A DNA stretch of 64,000 nucleotides, from the NCBI RefSeq assembly GCF_964656455.1, contig NC_135717.1, positions 15,394,775 to 15,458,774 of the forward strand, in the 5' to 3' direction. Shown here piece after piece: positions 1 to 10,688 of this stretch (position 1 is the stretch's first letter; each line of letters begins with the position of its first letter). Below the pieces are notes generated by a model. That model saw only the letters and a list, made by a program, of their open reading frames with translations, was not told the DNA's origin and ran no database searches. The stretch comes from Halichoerus grypus. Its lineage: Eukaryota > Chordata > Mammalia > Carnivora > Phocidae. The translations under genes were made by a program, and so were the position numbers.

Positions 1-1184
1 TCAAAAAAAAAGTAGACATGTATACACAAGACATTCTGCTCTCTAGCATTGTATCTACTAGGCCCAATGGTTTGGATATAGCATGCCTTTATATAAAGCT
101 TTTTTTTTCTTCCACAAACATTGGCATACTTTATTAAAACATTTTACATTTGATCTTAAACATTTTGTTTTCTATTTTACGGACATACTATAATTAATGG
201 CATATATCACTGCTGGTGAACATCAGGCTATTTCTACTTCTCATGATTATACAACATTAAACGAATATATTGTGCAAAGCGTCGGTCCGCAATTACATTA
301 TTTCCATAGGATAAACTAAAAAGAGAAAAGTGACTTGAGTAAGTAGCATAAGCATCTTAAAAACTATTGTATTATTGTGCAAAAGGTTGTGCACAATTTT
401 ATGCCTATTTATACCTCCAGCATCAGCCCCTGAAATGTCTTCTTTAGTAATAGCTACAACAGAACAAATATGGTAAACATGCTTTTACAAACTTAAATAG
501 AAAAATATGTTCACAAGTTTAAACTTCTGATTACCTTTATTTACTTGCTTATTTATATATTGGAAATCAATTGCTTTTTTCTTTGGTATTTAACATATTT
601 AACATTTAACAGTCCTGAACTATACACTAAAAATGGTTAAGATGGTAAATTTTATATTATGTAGGTTTTTTTTAACCACAATTTTTTTTTTAATTTAGTC
701 TTGTATGCATCTTTGTTCAGGTAGATAAATCCCAAAGAAGGAATCCAGAAGGGTCTGATCCACAGATGCTCAGTTCCTTCTTGTAAACTGATCAATCAGG
801 TAAGTTTGCTACCTGCCTAACGGGATAAGTGTAGGAATGGGTCATTCTAAATTCATGGATTATGATACATCATCAATTTAGTAAGAACTTTTCAGAGAAA
901 AAAATTACCATATAAATATGTACATTGATCCAGATGGTAAAGTTAAATAACAATGGACATAAAAATCATAGAAACAAAGAGGTTAATGTTTGGGTTTATA
1001 AAATCTTTGTCAAAGTTCCTTTTGTGGAAATGACCAGCTCGTACCAGGAAAGGGCCTCATTCTCAGGCCACTGTGGACAGTAGATGTTAAAATAAAACTT
1101 AAAATTTTTTCATGCTGAAAGGTCTATTTTTTCACGTCAGCTCAAGAACCCAAAAGGGTCATAACCACTTAAAAGGAAAAATGA
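1..1184. other. AT-rich intronic DNA, nothing recognised
   Basis: AT-rich sequence with homopolymer runs. I recognise no repeat family, exon or RNA gene here. Confidence 0.5.
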
Positions 1185-1387
1185 GGGGGCGCCTGGGTGG
1201 CTCAGTCATTAAGCGTCTGCCTTCGGCTCAGGTCATGATCCCAGGGTCCTGGGATCGAGCCCCGCATCCAGCTCCCTGCTTGGCGGAAAGCCTGCTTCTC
1301 CCTCTCCCACTCCCCCTACTTGTGTTCCTGCTCTCGCTCTCTCTCTCTCTGTCAAATAAATAAATAAAATCTTAAAAAAAAAAAAAA
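1185..1387 (+). mobile_element. CAN-SINE, subfamily A
   Basis: Complete tRNA-derived carnivore SINE: GCGCCTGGGTGGCTCAG head, box-B-like region, CT-rich stretch, AAATAAATAAATAAAATCTT and poly-A. An imperfect duplication of the AAAAGGAAAAA type flanks it. Confidence 0.95.
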
Positions 1388-2174
1388 GGAAAAACGGATC
1401 CTGGAAAGTGCACATAAGTGGAATAATACTTGTATTGGGCCTAGCATGGTATCTGGTAATGCTGTATATTAAAAAAATACTTGTGATTACAATTATAAAA
1501 ATTTCTGAGGAACCTCGTGTTAAGACCTGTATACTCAATTTAATAACATTTTTTTGTTTTCATGATTCTAAATTGTATTAAAGTTATACATTTTTCAAAG
1601 CCGGATATTACTACAAGACTTAGGACAAAAACTCGCAGTTCTCTGATCTTGGAGTCATCTTCCTCAGAAGCAAGCACTTTCAACTCATTTTTGTGGTTTC
1701 TTTGGTATTTACCCAGAAATTTCTTTTTACACAAATTCTTTACCATTTTCAGTTTGGATCATTGGATGCAGCAGGTCACAGAGAAATACAGTCCAAACCA
1801 TGGTCTGGGCCAACTGCACAGCTGTCATCCTGATTTCCAATCTCTTCTCTATACCAAACGTTCTGTTTCTTAGATTTAGTATCTTCCTTTTCCCCTTGGT
1901 TAATCACTTGGTTTTGGTGAAACAATCTTCTAATAGCTTCCTTGAGAAAATACAGACTGGAGGTAACATTTCTGAGAATATTGAGTCGAAAAATATCTTT
2001 CTTCTACCATCACACTGGGTTGGTAGTTTTGGGGGTATGTAATTATAAATTAAAAATAATTTCCCCTCAGAATTTTTAAAGTCATTGTCCTTGAAAAATC
2101 TGATGCCACTCTGACCCTTGAATATGACCTGTTTTTGTTCCTTTATGAGGCTTTAAGAAACTTTTTTTAAAAAT
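1388..2174. other. Unassigned intronic DNA with one minus-strand open stretch
   Basis: No repeat family recognised. On the minus strand 2003-1776 is open for 75 codons and ends at TGA (1778-1776), with a protein-like composition, but it has no ATG at its start and no convincing splice acceptor. It could be a decayed processed pseudogene or chance. Confidence 0.35.
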
Positions 2175-2186
2175 ATTTTTAGATTT

Positions 2187-2365
2187 GGGGCACCTGGGTG
2201 GCTCAGATGGTTAAGCGTCTGCCTTCGGCTCAGGTCATGATCCCAGGGTCTTGGGATCGAGTCCTGCATCAGGCTCCCTGCTCCTTGGGAGCCTGCTTCT
2301 CCCTCTGCCTTTCTCTCTCTCTGTCTCTCATGAATAAATAAATAAAATCTTTAAAAAAAAAAAAA
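2187..2365 (+). mobile_element. CAN-SINE with TSD
   Basis: Full-length SINE flanked by a 12-bp direct repeat, atttttagattt, at 2175-2186 and 2366-2377. It inserted at the poly-T edge of the adjacent L1. Confidence 0.95.
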
Positions 2366-2770
2366 ATTTTTAGATTTTATTTATATTGAAGTTAGTCAAC
2401 ATATAGTGTGTTATTAGTTTCAGGGGTAGAATTTAGTGATTTATTAGTTGAATATAACACCCAGTGCTCATTACATCAAGTGCCCTCCTTATGCCCCTCA
2501 CCCAATTACCCCATCCCTCCACCCACCACGCAACCCTCAGTTTTGTTACCTATAGTTAAGCGTCTCTTATGGTTTGCCTCCCTCTCTGTTTTTATCTTAT
2601 TTTTTTCCCTCCCTTATGTTCATGAGCTTTGTTTCTTAAATTCCACATGAGTGAAATCAGATGGTATTTGTTTTTCTCTGACTTATTTCACTTAGCATAA
2701 TGCCCTCTAGTTCCATCCACATCACTGCAAATGGCAAGAGTTCATTCTTTTTGATGGCTGAGTAATATTC

Positions 2771-2814
<44 letters not shown>

Positions 2815-3135
2815 ACACACCACATCTTCTTTATCCATTCGTCTATCGAAAGACATCTGGGCTCCTTCCATATTTTGGCTATTGTGGACATTGCTGCTAT
2901 AAGCATTAGGATGCATGTACCCCTTCCAATCACTATTTTTGTATCCACAGGATAAATACCTAGTACTGTAATTTCTGGGTCATAGGGTAGTTCAAATTTT
3001 AACTTTCTGAGGAACCTCCATACTGTTTTCCAGAGTGGCTGCACCAGCTTGCATTCCCATCAACTGTGTAAGAGGGTTCCCCTTTCTCTGCATCCTTGCC
3101 AACACCCATTGTTTCCTGAGCTATTCATTTTAGCC
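2366..3135 (-). mobile_element. L1 3' end, 5'-truncated
   Basis: Minus-strand translation gives the C-terminal part of L1 ORF2p (for example [13 protein letters not shown] and DEWIKKMW, about 2830-3030), followed by the 3' UTR and a poly-T edge at the left. A GT-repeat expansion interrupts the coding part. Stops and the missing 5' end make it inactive. Confidence 0.9.
2773..2812. repeat. (GT)n microsatellite
   Basis: About 20 uninterrupted GT units inside the L1 at its TACACACA-rich ORF2 end. Probably length-polymorphic. Confidence 0.97.
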
Positions 3136-3770
3136 ATTCTTTTTAATCCTAGTGGTCTAAAATTTCACAAAGGATGTGCCTTGGTATAGGTCTTAAGTTA
3201 TTCGTTGTGAAGGGTCCGTAGTGGGCCCTTTCAATGTAGAAATTCATGTTTTTCAATACCAGAAATTTTTCATGTATTACGACTTAGCCAAATGTTGGAC
3301 TTCTTAAACTCTTAAACTGAACCTTTCCTTTTTTTTCTTTTTTTTACCCTTTTCTTCTTTCTTCTGTTTTCCATCTCTTTTACCTTTTGTTCCATTTTCT
3401 TGGAGATTAGCATGATGTACTCTTCCAAGTCTTCTATTAAATTCATTTATTAAACTTACTGCTACCATATACTGAATTTCTAAGCATTCTCTCCTGTCTT
3501 ATGATTGTTCCTTTTACATAAACACATCTTACTTTAAGGATAACTACTCTTTTCTTAGATCTAAGGAGATGCAACCATCGATGTTCATTTTAGGTTTACT
3601 TCTAGCAGCTTCATTTTGTTTCTTCTGAGTTCCCTGGTGTGTATCTATATCTGTTTGTCTCTCATATTGGAAACTTTTCTCAAATGTCTGAGGATCCTTC
3701 ACTGTCTATTCATTTGCACGACCAAGGCATTGAAAATATGAATGCCAATTCTAGCTCTAGACGAAATAGA
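3136..3770. other. Unassigned intronic DNA
   Basis: AT-rich, pyrimidine-rich on the plus strand. No repeat family or coding signal recognised. Confidence 0.4.
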
Positions 3771-5134
3771 ATATGGCCACTCCAGCCCCTCTCTCTCTCT
3801 CCCACTGATTACAACTAAAAATTGAACAGAACACAAAAGGCAACCACCAAAGGACCCAAAAAATAAAAATAGCAGCTGGATAGGGGAGAAAGGTCAAAAC
3901 TTGAATAAAAACCAGTACAATGGAGTTTTCTGAGCCTTTTTCCTCCTTTATCTTCTGCTTTTGAACCAAGAGTTGTGTTGTTAAGTTGTGGAATTACCCA
4001 GTAGGAAGAGATAATTTAAAAAGCCCCACTTTCTGGCCAGAAGATGAGTAAAAGGGACCCATGTGAGCTGGAGAATGTAGGAGTTACCATAGTTGTGGTT
4101 TTCACATTTAATTTTTCTCTCCTGGCCTTGCCTAAATGTAAGCAAGAGAACTGCACCTCAAGCACGGTGGCCCAGGCACCTCAAACTCTGGGAGAAAACC
4201 TCTCTTTACCTGGAAGAAGTAAGAAAAGGGGCCCCTGTGGTCTTAAGCATGTGGGAGGACTCCTATAATTTTTCTCTCTTCTCTCATGGCTTTTCCCTGA
4301 GGGTGAATTCAGTCACATGGAACTATATGACAGTAAGGAGGTGCTAAAACTCTGTGAAAAACCTGTCTTCTAATCAAGAGGAACTGGGAAAGGGGCCACT
4401 GGGAGCCAGAGATTAGGAAGAAAATCCCAGCAAGGAGCAAGCCAAAGAAGGAACCTCTAACTCTGAGTAGGAACCAACACAAGTCCCAAATTTATTCCTG
4501 AGCTGCACATGCATGGAAGAGATTCAAAGAAGCCTAGCAAAGTCTTTGAGAACTAAACTACAGTATAAACCACCACTCCAGTTGCAGACTAACTACCGAG
4601 TGTGGCATGTGAAGGCAAACTCAGACAGGATGACACTGAAACAAACCATCACCTATAATGGAAGAGACAGAACCTGTAGTCTTACTCTGAGTTAACTGCC
4701 AAAACAAAAATGAACATTCTCCAGAAGATTTTTAACGGGACCCAAACTCTGACAGCATAATATTCAAAATACATTGAAAATACACTCCAAAATTACATTA
4801 ACATACAAAGAACCAAAGAAAGTGACTCTCAAGGGGAAAAAATAATTAACAGATGTCAATCCTAAAATGACATAGATATTACCAGTATAAGATTTAAAAC
4901 ATTTACATCTATGTTCCATAAGGTGAAGGTAATCAGAAAGGACTGGAAAGATAAAAGTTCTCAGCAGAGAAAGAATAGCTATAAAAAAAGGAACAAAATG
5001 GAAATTACAGAACAAGACACTACAATACCTGATGTTAAAAATCCAGATGAAGTCAATAGCAAAACAGAGAGGCAAAGGAAGACTCAATGAAATATGAATT
5101 GTATATTATATATACTATATATTATATATTATAC

Positions 5135-5255
5135 ATTTTCAACATATGTAGTTAAAACACATGACAATTATAACAGAAATGGGAAGATAAAGGGACCTTT
5201 ATAGTTGTAAAATTTCCACATTCTCTTTGAAGATCTAAATAGAACATGAAAGGTT
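5135..5255 (+). repeat. Direct local duplicate of 6851-6985
   Basis: Begins TTTTCAACATATGTAGTTAA and matches 6851-6985 with scattered substitutions and a roughly 17-bp indel. It lies upstream of the place this L1 segment should occupy and next to an AT-repeat stretch (5100-5134), so it is a displaced second copy. Confidence 0.75.
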
Positions 5256-5676
5256 AACTAATAAAATATGAAAGAGTTCATTAATAGAAATTATCCAATA
5301 TGAAGAGTCTTTTATCAGAGAAAAAATTTTTTTTTAATGAACAGAGACTTAGGAACTTGTATTAAAGGGTCTAACACTCATGTCATGGGAGTCTAGAAGA
5401 GACTGAGGCACACACACACACACACAAAGTAAAGAAATAATGGTAAAAACTCCACAAATTTAGCCAAATACGAACATTTATATATTTGAAAAACTCAGTG
5501 AACATGAAAGAGTTGATAAATTCAAAGGACATCAGACCCAGACACACCATAAACTGCTAAAAACCAAACATGGGCGGAAAAAACTCCTCAAAGCATACAG
5601 AGAAAAACAATACATTACCTATAAGGGAACAATAATTCATATGGAACTGATTTTTCATTAGAAGCCATGGAGGCCG

Positions 5677-5963
5677 GGGATGCCTGGGGGGCTCAGTGTG
5701 AAGAGGAACTGAAGAGGAGACAAATAGTCTATTATATTTACCCAGATATATACCATTTCTCTTCTCCCCTTCTTCATTTCTGAAGTACCATGTTAAGTGT
5801 CTGCCTTCGGCTCAGGTCATGATTCCAGGGTCCTGGGATCGAACCCCGCATCGGGCTCCTTGCTCAGCAGGACTCTCCCTCTGCCTGCAGCTCCCCCTGC
5901 TTGTGCTTTCTCTCTCTCTCTGACAAATAAATAAATAAAAATCTTAAAAAAAAAAAAAAAAAA
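5677..5963 (+). mobile_element. CAN-SINE disrupted by an inverted 89-bp insertion
   Basis: The SINE head (5677-5697) is separated from its body (from about 5793, GTTAAGTGTCTGCCTTCGG) by about 96 bp that do not belong to a SINE. Of these, 5706-5794 is a perfect reverse complement of 6709-6797. The tail runs into an AAGC repeat. The host sequence is the ancient L1. Confidence 0.9.
5706..5794 (-). repeat. 89-bp perfect inverted copy of 6709-6797
   Basis: Every base from 5706 to 5794 pairs with 6797 down to 6709 when the two are read in opposite directions. The match stops sharply at 5705 and at 5795. The last few bases (GTT) are shared with the SINE, which suggests microhomology at the junction. 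Confidence 0.95.
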
Positions 5964-5995
5964 GGAAGGAAGCAAGCAAGCAAGCAAGCAAGCAT
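5964..5995. repeat. (AAGC/AAGG)n simple repeat
   Basis: GGAAGGAAGC followed by seven CAAG units, grown from the poly-A tail of the SINE. Confidence 0.9.
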
Positions 5996-6024
5996 AGAGG
6001 TCAGAAGACACTGAAGCATCTTTC

Positions 6025-6507
6025 ATCTTTTTATTTTTTTTTAAGATTTCTTGTTTTTCCCCTAAGTAGACTCAATGCCCAGTACAGAGCCCAATGCAGG
6101 GCTTGAATTCACACCGAGAGATCAAGACCTGAGCTGAGACCAAGAGTCGGATGCTTAAGCAACTGAGACACTGGGGCGCCTGGGTGGCTCAGTCGTTAAG
6201 CATCTGCCTTCGGCTCAGGTCATGATCCCAGGCTCCTGGGATCGAGTCCCGCATCGGGCTCCCCGCTCTGCGGGAAGCCTGCTTCTCTCTCTCCCACTCC
6301 CCCTGCTTGTGTTCCCTATCTCGCTGTGTCTCTGTCAAATAAATAAATAAAATCTTAAAAAAAAAAAAAAAAGCAACTGAGATACCAAGTGCCCCTAAAG
6401 ATTTTATTTTTAAGTAATCTCTACACCCAACATGGGGCTTGAACTCACAACCCCAAGATCAAGAGTCACAAACTCCACCAACTGACCCAGCCAGGCGCCC
6501 CTGACAA
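6025..6507 (-). mobile_element. Nest of old CAN-SINEs
   Basis: Two old minus-strand SINE copies (6025-6170 plus 6371-6396, and 6397-6500) lie in a row. The first is split by a young plus-strand SINE. The direct repeat tgaagcatcttt at both outer ends (6013-6024 and 6507-6518) suggests that the old pair shares one target duplication in the ancient L1. Confidence 0.8.
6169..6370 (+). mobile_element. CAN-SINE, subfamily A, inside an older SINE
   Basis: Full-length copy with poly-A. The 12-bp duplication aagcaactgaga (6157-6168 and 6371-6382) derives from the host SINE, so the order of insertion is clear. Confidence 0.95.
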
Positions 6508-6708
6508 TGAAGCATCTTTAAGGTGCTGAAACAAAAACAACTATCAACCAAAAATTCTATATCCAGCAAGAATATCTTTTAGGGATTAAGGATAACTAAA
6601 AGACATTTCAGAAGCAGGAAAACTAGAAGAACTTATTAACCATACACTTGTAGTAAGAGAAATGCTGAACACAGTTCTTTACACTGAAGGACAATGATAC
6701 CAGAACGA

Positions 6709-6797
6709 AACATGGTACTTCAGAAATGAAGAAGGGGAGAAGAGAAATGGTATATATCTGGGTAAATATAATAGACTATTTGTCTCCTCTTCAGTTC
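6709..6797 (+). repeat. Source copy of the inverted duplication
   Basis: This segment fits the expected order of the ancient L1 (GGGTAAATATAATAGACT and flanks), so it is the likely donor. The inverted copy lies about 915 bp upstream inside a SINE. Confidence 0.9.
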
Positions 6798-6850
6798 TTT
6801 AAAATACGTAAGACTGTTAAAAGCAAATGTTATAACATTGTTGAGTGGGG

Positions 6851-6985
6851 ATTTTCAACATACGTAGTTAAAACACACATGACAGTTGTAACAGAAATGG
6901 GAGGATGAAGTGACCTTTACAGTAGTAAAATTTCCACATTCTCCTTGAAGTTATTAAATACAAAATCCAAATAGAATATGAAAGG
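6851..6985 (+). repeat. Source copy of the direct local duplicate
   Basis: In the expected L1 order, directly after the donor of the inverted copy. Partner at 5135-5255. Confidence 0.75.
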
Positions 6986-7266
6986 TTATATATGTATATC
7001 ATAATCTTTAGAACCCCTAAAAAAATTCAAATTTAAAAATTCAAAGAGATATAAACAGAGTCTATAGATAAGTTAAAATGAAATACAAAATCATCCAGAT
7101 ATCCAAAAGAAGATACGAAATGGGAAATGGATGAGCAAAATGGAGAGAATACAAACAGAAAACAAAAAAAATGGTAGACCTAAATTTAAACATATCAATA
7201 ATTCCATTAAAAGTATTAAGTATTTTAAGTATTAAAAGTGTCTGAACACATCAATTAAAAGACAGA

Positions 7267-7336
7267 TCATTATGTTGTACACCCGAAACTAATATATTAT
7301 GTCAGTTATACCTCAATAAAAAATCATCCCCTCCCA
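7267..7336 (+). mobile_element. 70-bp L1 tail insertion with TSD
   Basis: Only the terminal L1 3' UTR (TGTTGTACACCCGAAACTAA to AATAAAAAA) is present, between two copies of aattaaaagacaga (7253-7266 and 7337-7350). A severely 5'-truncated retrotransposition into the ancient L1. Confidence 0.85.
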
Positions 7337-7899
7337 AATTAAAAGACAGACATTGTCAAAGTGAACTTAAGAACAAAAAAGGATGAAGTATATGCTGCCT
7401 ACATGAAAACCACTTAAATATAACACAGGTTAAAACTAAAGAGATGAAAAAAGATATACCATACAAACACTAATCAAAAGAAAGCTAGAAAATGGTTAAA
7501 ATGTTAAAGTTTGTGTTATGTATATTTTACCATGAGGGAAAAAAAAACCCCAAAAAACTAGAGCGGCTGTATTAACATAAGAAAAAGTAGTCTTCAAAAC
7601 AAGGGAATTTATCAGGGTATGAAAAGAGACATTATATAATGTTAAAAGGGTCACTTAACCAAGATGACAAAACAATCCTAAATGTATAAGCATCTAATAA
7701 GAGAACTCCAAAATAAATGAAGCAAACAGTGACAGAATTATAATGAGATAAATAAATCCATAATTAGAGACTTCAACAAATCTCTCAGTAATTGATTGAA
7801 CAAACAGAAAATCAGAAAGGATATAGACGATCTAAATAGAACAATCAAGCAACCTGATCTGACATTCACAGAACACTCCACCCAACAATAACAGAATAC

Positions 7900-9315
7900 A
7901 TGTTCTTTTCAAATACACATAGAACATTCACCAAGATAACCAAATTATAAACAAAACATAAACAAATATGTTATAAACAAACCTTAACATATTTAAAATA
8001 ATTGAATCCATACAAAGTATATCCTCTGACCATAACGGGAATTAGAGTAGAAATCAGTATAGAAAGATACCTGAAAAATTCTCCCAATTATTTGGAAATT
8101 AACACACTTCTAAAAAAAAAAAAAAAAATCCACAGATTGAAGAAGTCTCAAGGAAATTAGAAAATACTTTGGACCAAATGAAAATATAACATATCAAAAG
8201 TAGTGGTATCCAGCTAAAGTAGTGCTTAGAGGGAAATTTATAGGATTAAAAGAAGAAAGGGAAAAAACTAAGATTAGAGCAAAAAAATCAATGAAATTTA
8301 AAACAGAAAAACAAGAAAAGTAAATGAAATCAAAAGCTGATTCTCTGATCAAAAAAAAAACTGATAAACCACTAGCTACAGTTGACAAAGGGAAAAAGAG
8401 AGAGAGAATACACAAAGTATCAATATCAGATATGGAAGAGAGGACATCATTACAGACAGGTATAGACATTAAAAGGATAAGAGAATACTACAAACAACTC
8501 TATGCACATAAATTTGACAACTTACAAATAGTTCAATACTTTGAAATTCACAAATACTAAAACTTTCTTTCCCCAAAACAAAAACTCCAGGTCTAGACGG
8601 TTTCGTTGGCAAATTCTACCAAATATAGAAGGAAGGAATAATATCAATCCTACACAATCGCTTCTGGAAAACAGAATAGAATAGAACACTTCTCAACTCT
8701 TTTTAAGGCAAGCATTACCCTGACATCAAAACCCTGACAAAAACATTACAAGACAAACAAAAACAAAAAGAAACAAGAAAAACACTACAGACCAGAATCA
8801 CTCATGAAAACAGACACAAGAATCCTCAACAAAATATTATAAATCAAATCCAGCAATATATATAAGGGATAATGTATCATGACCAAATGGGATTAATTCT
8901 GAAAATGCAAGGCTGGTTCAAAAATCTATCAATGTGATTCATCATATTAACAGACAAAAGAAGAAAAACTACATGATGATCTCAACAGATGCAGATAATG
9001 CATTTGCTAAAAGAGACCATCCATTGATGATTTTGGAAATGCTCAGCAAACTAGTTAGAGAAGGGATTTTCTTTGATCTGATAAAGGTTATCTACAAAAA
9101 AAACCTACAGCTAACATCACATTCAACAAGGAAAGACCTTAAGTTCTTTCTCTCTCAATCAGGAACAAAAGCAAAGATGTCTGCTCTCACCACTCCTACT
9201 CAACACTGTACAGAAGTCCTAGCCAGTACAATAAGGGAAGAAAATAAACCAAAGTCATGCAGATTAGAAAAGAAGACGTAAAATTCTATCTGCAGGCCAC
9301 ATGATTTTCTACAGA
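7900..9315 (+). mobile_element. Ancient L1, ORF2 endonuclease/RT region (decayed)
   Basis: Continuation of the same L1. DNA such as CCTCTGACCATAACGG, CAAAAGCTGATTCTCTGATC, CTCCAGGTCTAGACGG and CATGACCAAATGGGAT follows ORF2 order through the reverse transcriptase fingers and palm. Many stops and frameshifts are present; the longest open stretches are under 120 codons. Not functional. Confidence 0.9.
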
Positions 9316-9762
9316 GAATCCTAAGTGAGAGGACAGATATACAAAGAGACAAGAGCCAGTTGATACACAAAAACAAAGCTGACCTACAACCTCTGTGGCA
9401 GCTCAGGAAGCCAAACCACAACTTCTGTAGGGATCGATTGGTTCCAAACAGCCAGGACTTGATCAATAACTGCCAGCTTCCCTAATTTTTGCCCTCAATT
9501 CCAATTTAGGACCAACAAGAGAAAGCTAAATAAGCTCCCTTAACCATTCACATAGGATGCCCCACTTCTAGTCAGGCCAGCTTCCAGCTTCCCCATGCCA
9601 ACAACTTCCAATTAGGACAACCTGAAGCCTTCCCTTTTTTCATTAAAAAGCTTTTATAGTCTCCTTTTAGATTCCCTTTTGAGTCTGTGCCAAATGCAAG
9701 TAATGGTGGCTGATGCCCTACTTATTCTCATTTAGGTGGTCTTCATTTATTTCCATACAAGA
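9316..9762 (+). mobile_element. Probable solo LTR inserted in L1 ORF2
   Basis: L1 ORF2 sequence stops at AGAATCCTAAG and resumes at CAAGAAATCTACAAAAAAAG. The 450 bp between starts TGAGAGGACAG, is unlike L1, has a CATTAAAAAGC polyadenylation-like motif and ends TTTCCATA, with a short TAAG/CAAG-like duplication. Size, TG start and short TSD fit an endogenous retrovirus LTR, but I cannot name the family. No viral genes accompany it. Confidence 0.55.
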
Positions 9763-10115
9763 AATCTACAAAAAAAGCTAGAATTAACAAGTAAGTGAAT
9801 TTATAAGGTCACACAACACAAGGTCAATACATAAAAATCACCTGTATTTCCATATACTCACAATGAGTTATTGGAAATAAAAATTTTGGAGCATGATTTA
9901 TAATAATGTATACACACACAAATAGAGAAAATACATAGATATAAATATAACAAAATAATGTAGTATCTGTATGCTGAAAATTATGAAACACTGATAAAAT
10001 TAGTCAAGACCTACATAGATGGAGAAGGATACTGTGATCATAGACTGGAAGATTCAATATGGATATGATATTAATTCTCCTCAGACTGATCTATAGATTC
10101 ATTCAATGCAATTCT

Positions 10116-10335
10116 TTTTTTAAAAAAATATTTTATTTATTTATTTGTCATAGAGAAGGAGAGAGAAAGAGAGAGAGAGAGGAAGAGTGAGCACAAGCAG
10201 GGAGAGCGGCAGGCAGAGGGAGAAGCAGGCTCCTTACTGAGCAAGAAGCCCCATGCCAGACTCGATCCCAGGACCCTGGGATCATGACCTGAGCCAAGGG
10301 CAGATGCTTAACTGACTGAGCCACCCAAGTGTCCC
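10116..10335 (-). mobile_element. CAN-SINE with 17-bp TSD
   Basis: Starts with poly-T and ATTTTATTTATTTATT and ends CCACCCAAGTGTCCC. Flanked by tcattcaatgcaattct (10099-10115 and 10336-10352), which is host L1 sequence. Confidence 0.96.
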
Positions 10336-10488
10336 TCATTCAATGCAATTCTAATCAAAATACCAGTAGGATATTTTCATAGATAGTGACAAAAATTTAT
10401 ACAGAAAAGTAAAGGAACTAGAAAAGCCAAAGCATTTTTGAAAAAGAATATAGCTGCAAAATACACACTAATTACAAGATATTTTATG

Positions 10489-10688
10489 GGACGCCTGGGT
10501 GGTGCAGTCGGTTAAGCGTCTGACTCTTGGTTTCGGCTCACGTCATGATTTCAGGGTCATGAGATGGAGCCCTGCATCAGGCTCCCTGATCAGCGTGGAG
10601 TCTGCTTGAGTTTCTCTCTTCTTCTGCCCCTCCTCTCCACTTGCTCTCTCTCTCTCAGATAAATAAATCTTACTAAATCAATAAAATA
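10489..10688 (+). mobile_element. CAN-SINE, older type
   Basis: Head GGACGCCTGGGTGGTGCAG, body of the GACTCTTGGTTTCGGCTC type, tail AGATAAATAAATCTT. Diverged; inserted in L1 ORF2. Confidence 0.9.

Larger units (their letters stand above)
3770..7900 (+). mobile_element. Ancient L1 (L1M-type), 5' UTR/ORF1 region
   Basis: Diverged but collinear with the 5' half of old mammalian L1M elements: motifs such as GAAATTATCCAAT, CATGGAGGCC, TTCTATATCCAGCAAGAA and CAGACCTAAATTTAAACATA occur in the expected order. All frames are broken. The element continues into the ORF2 region to its right. It is interrupted by SINEs at 5677 and 6025-6507, a 70-bp L1 tail at 7267 and local duplications. The left boundary is uncertain. 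Confidence 0.75.

Noticed and set aside
1112..1363. Recurrent frames like GSVIKRLPSAQVMIPGSWDRAP and their reverse (many positions)
   Set aside because: These are translations of CAN-SINE copies, which are not coding.
10148..10339. tRNA-Lys genes within SINE heads
   Set aside because: SINE heads derive from tRNA but lack an intact cloverleaf and are followed by SINE bodies; none is a functional tRNA gene.
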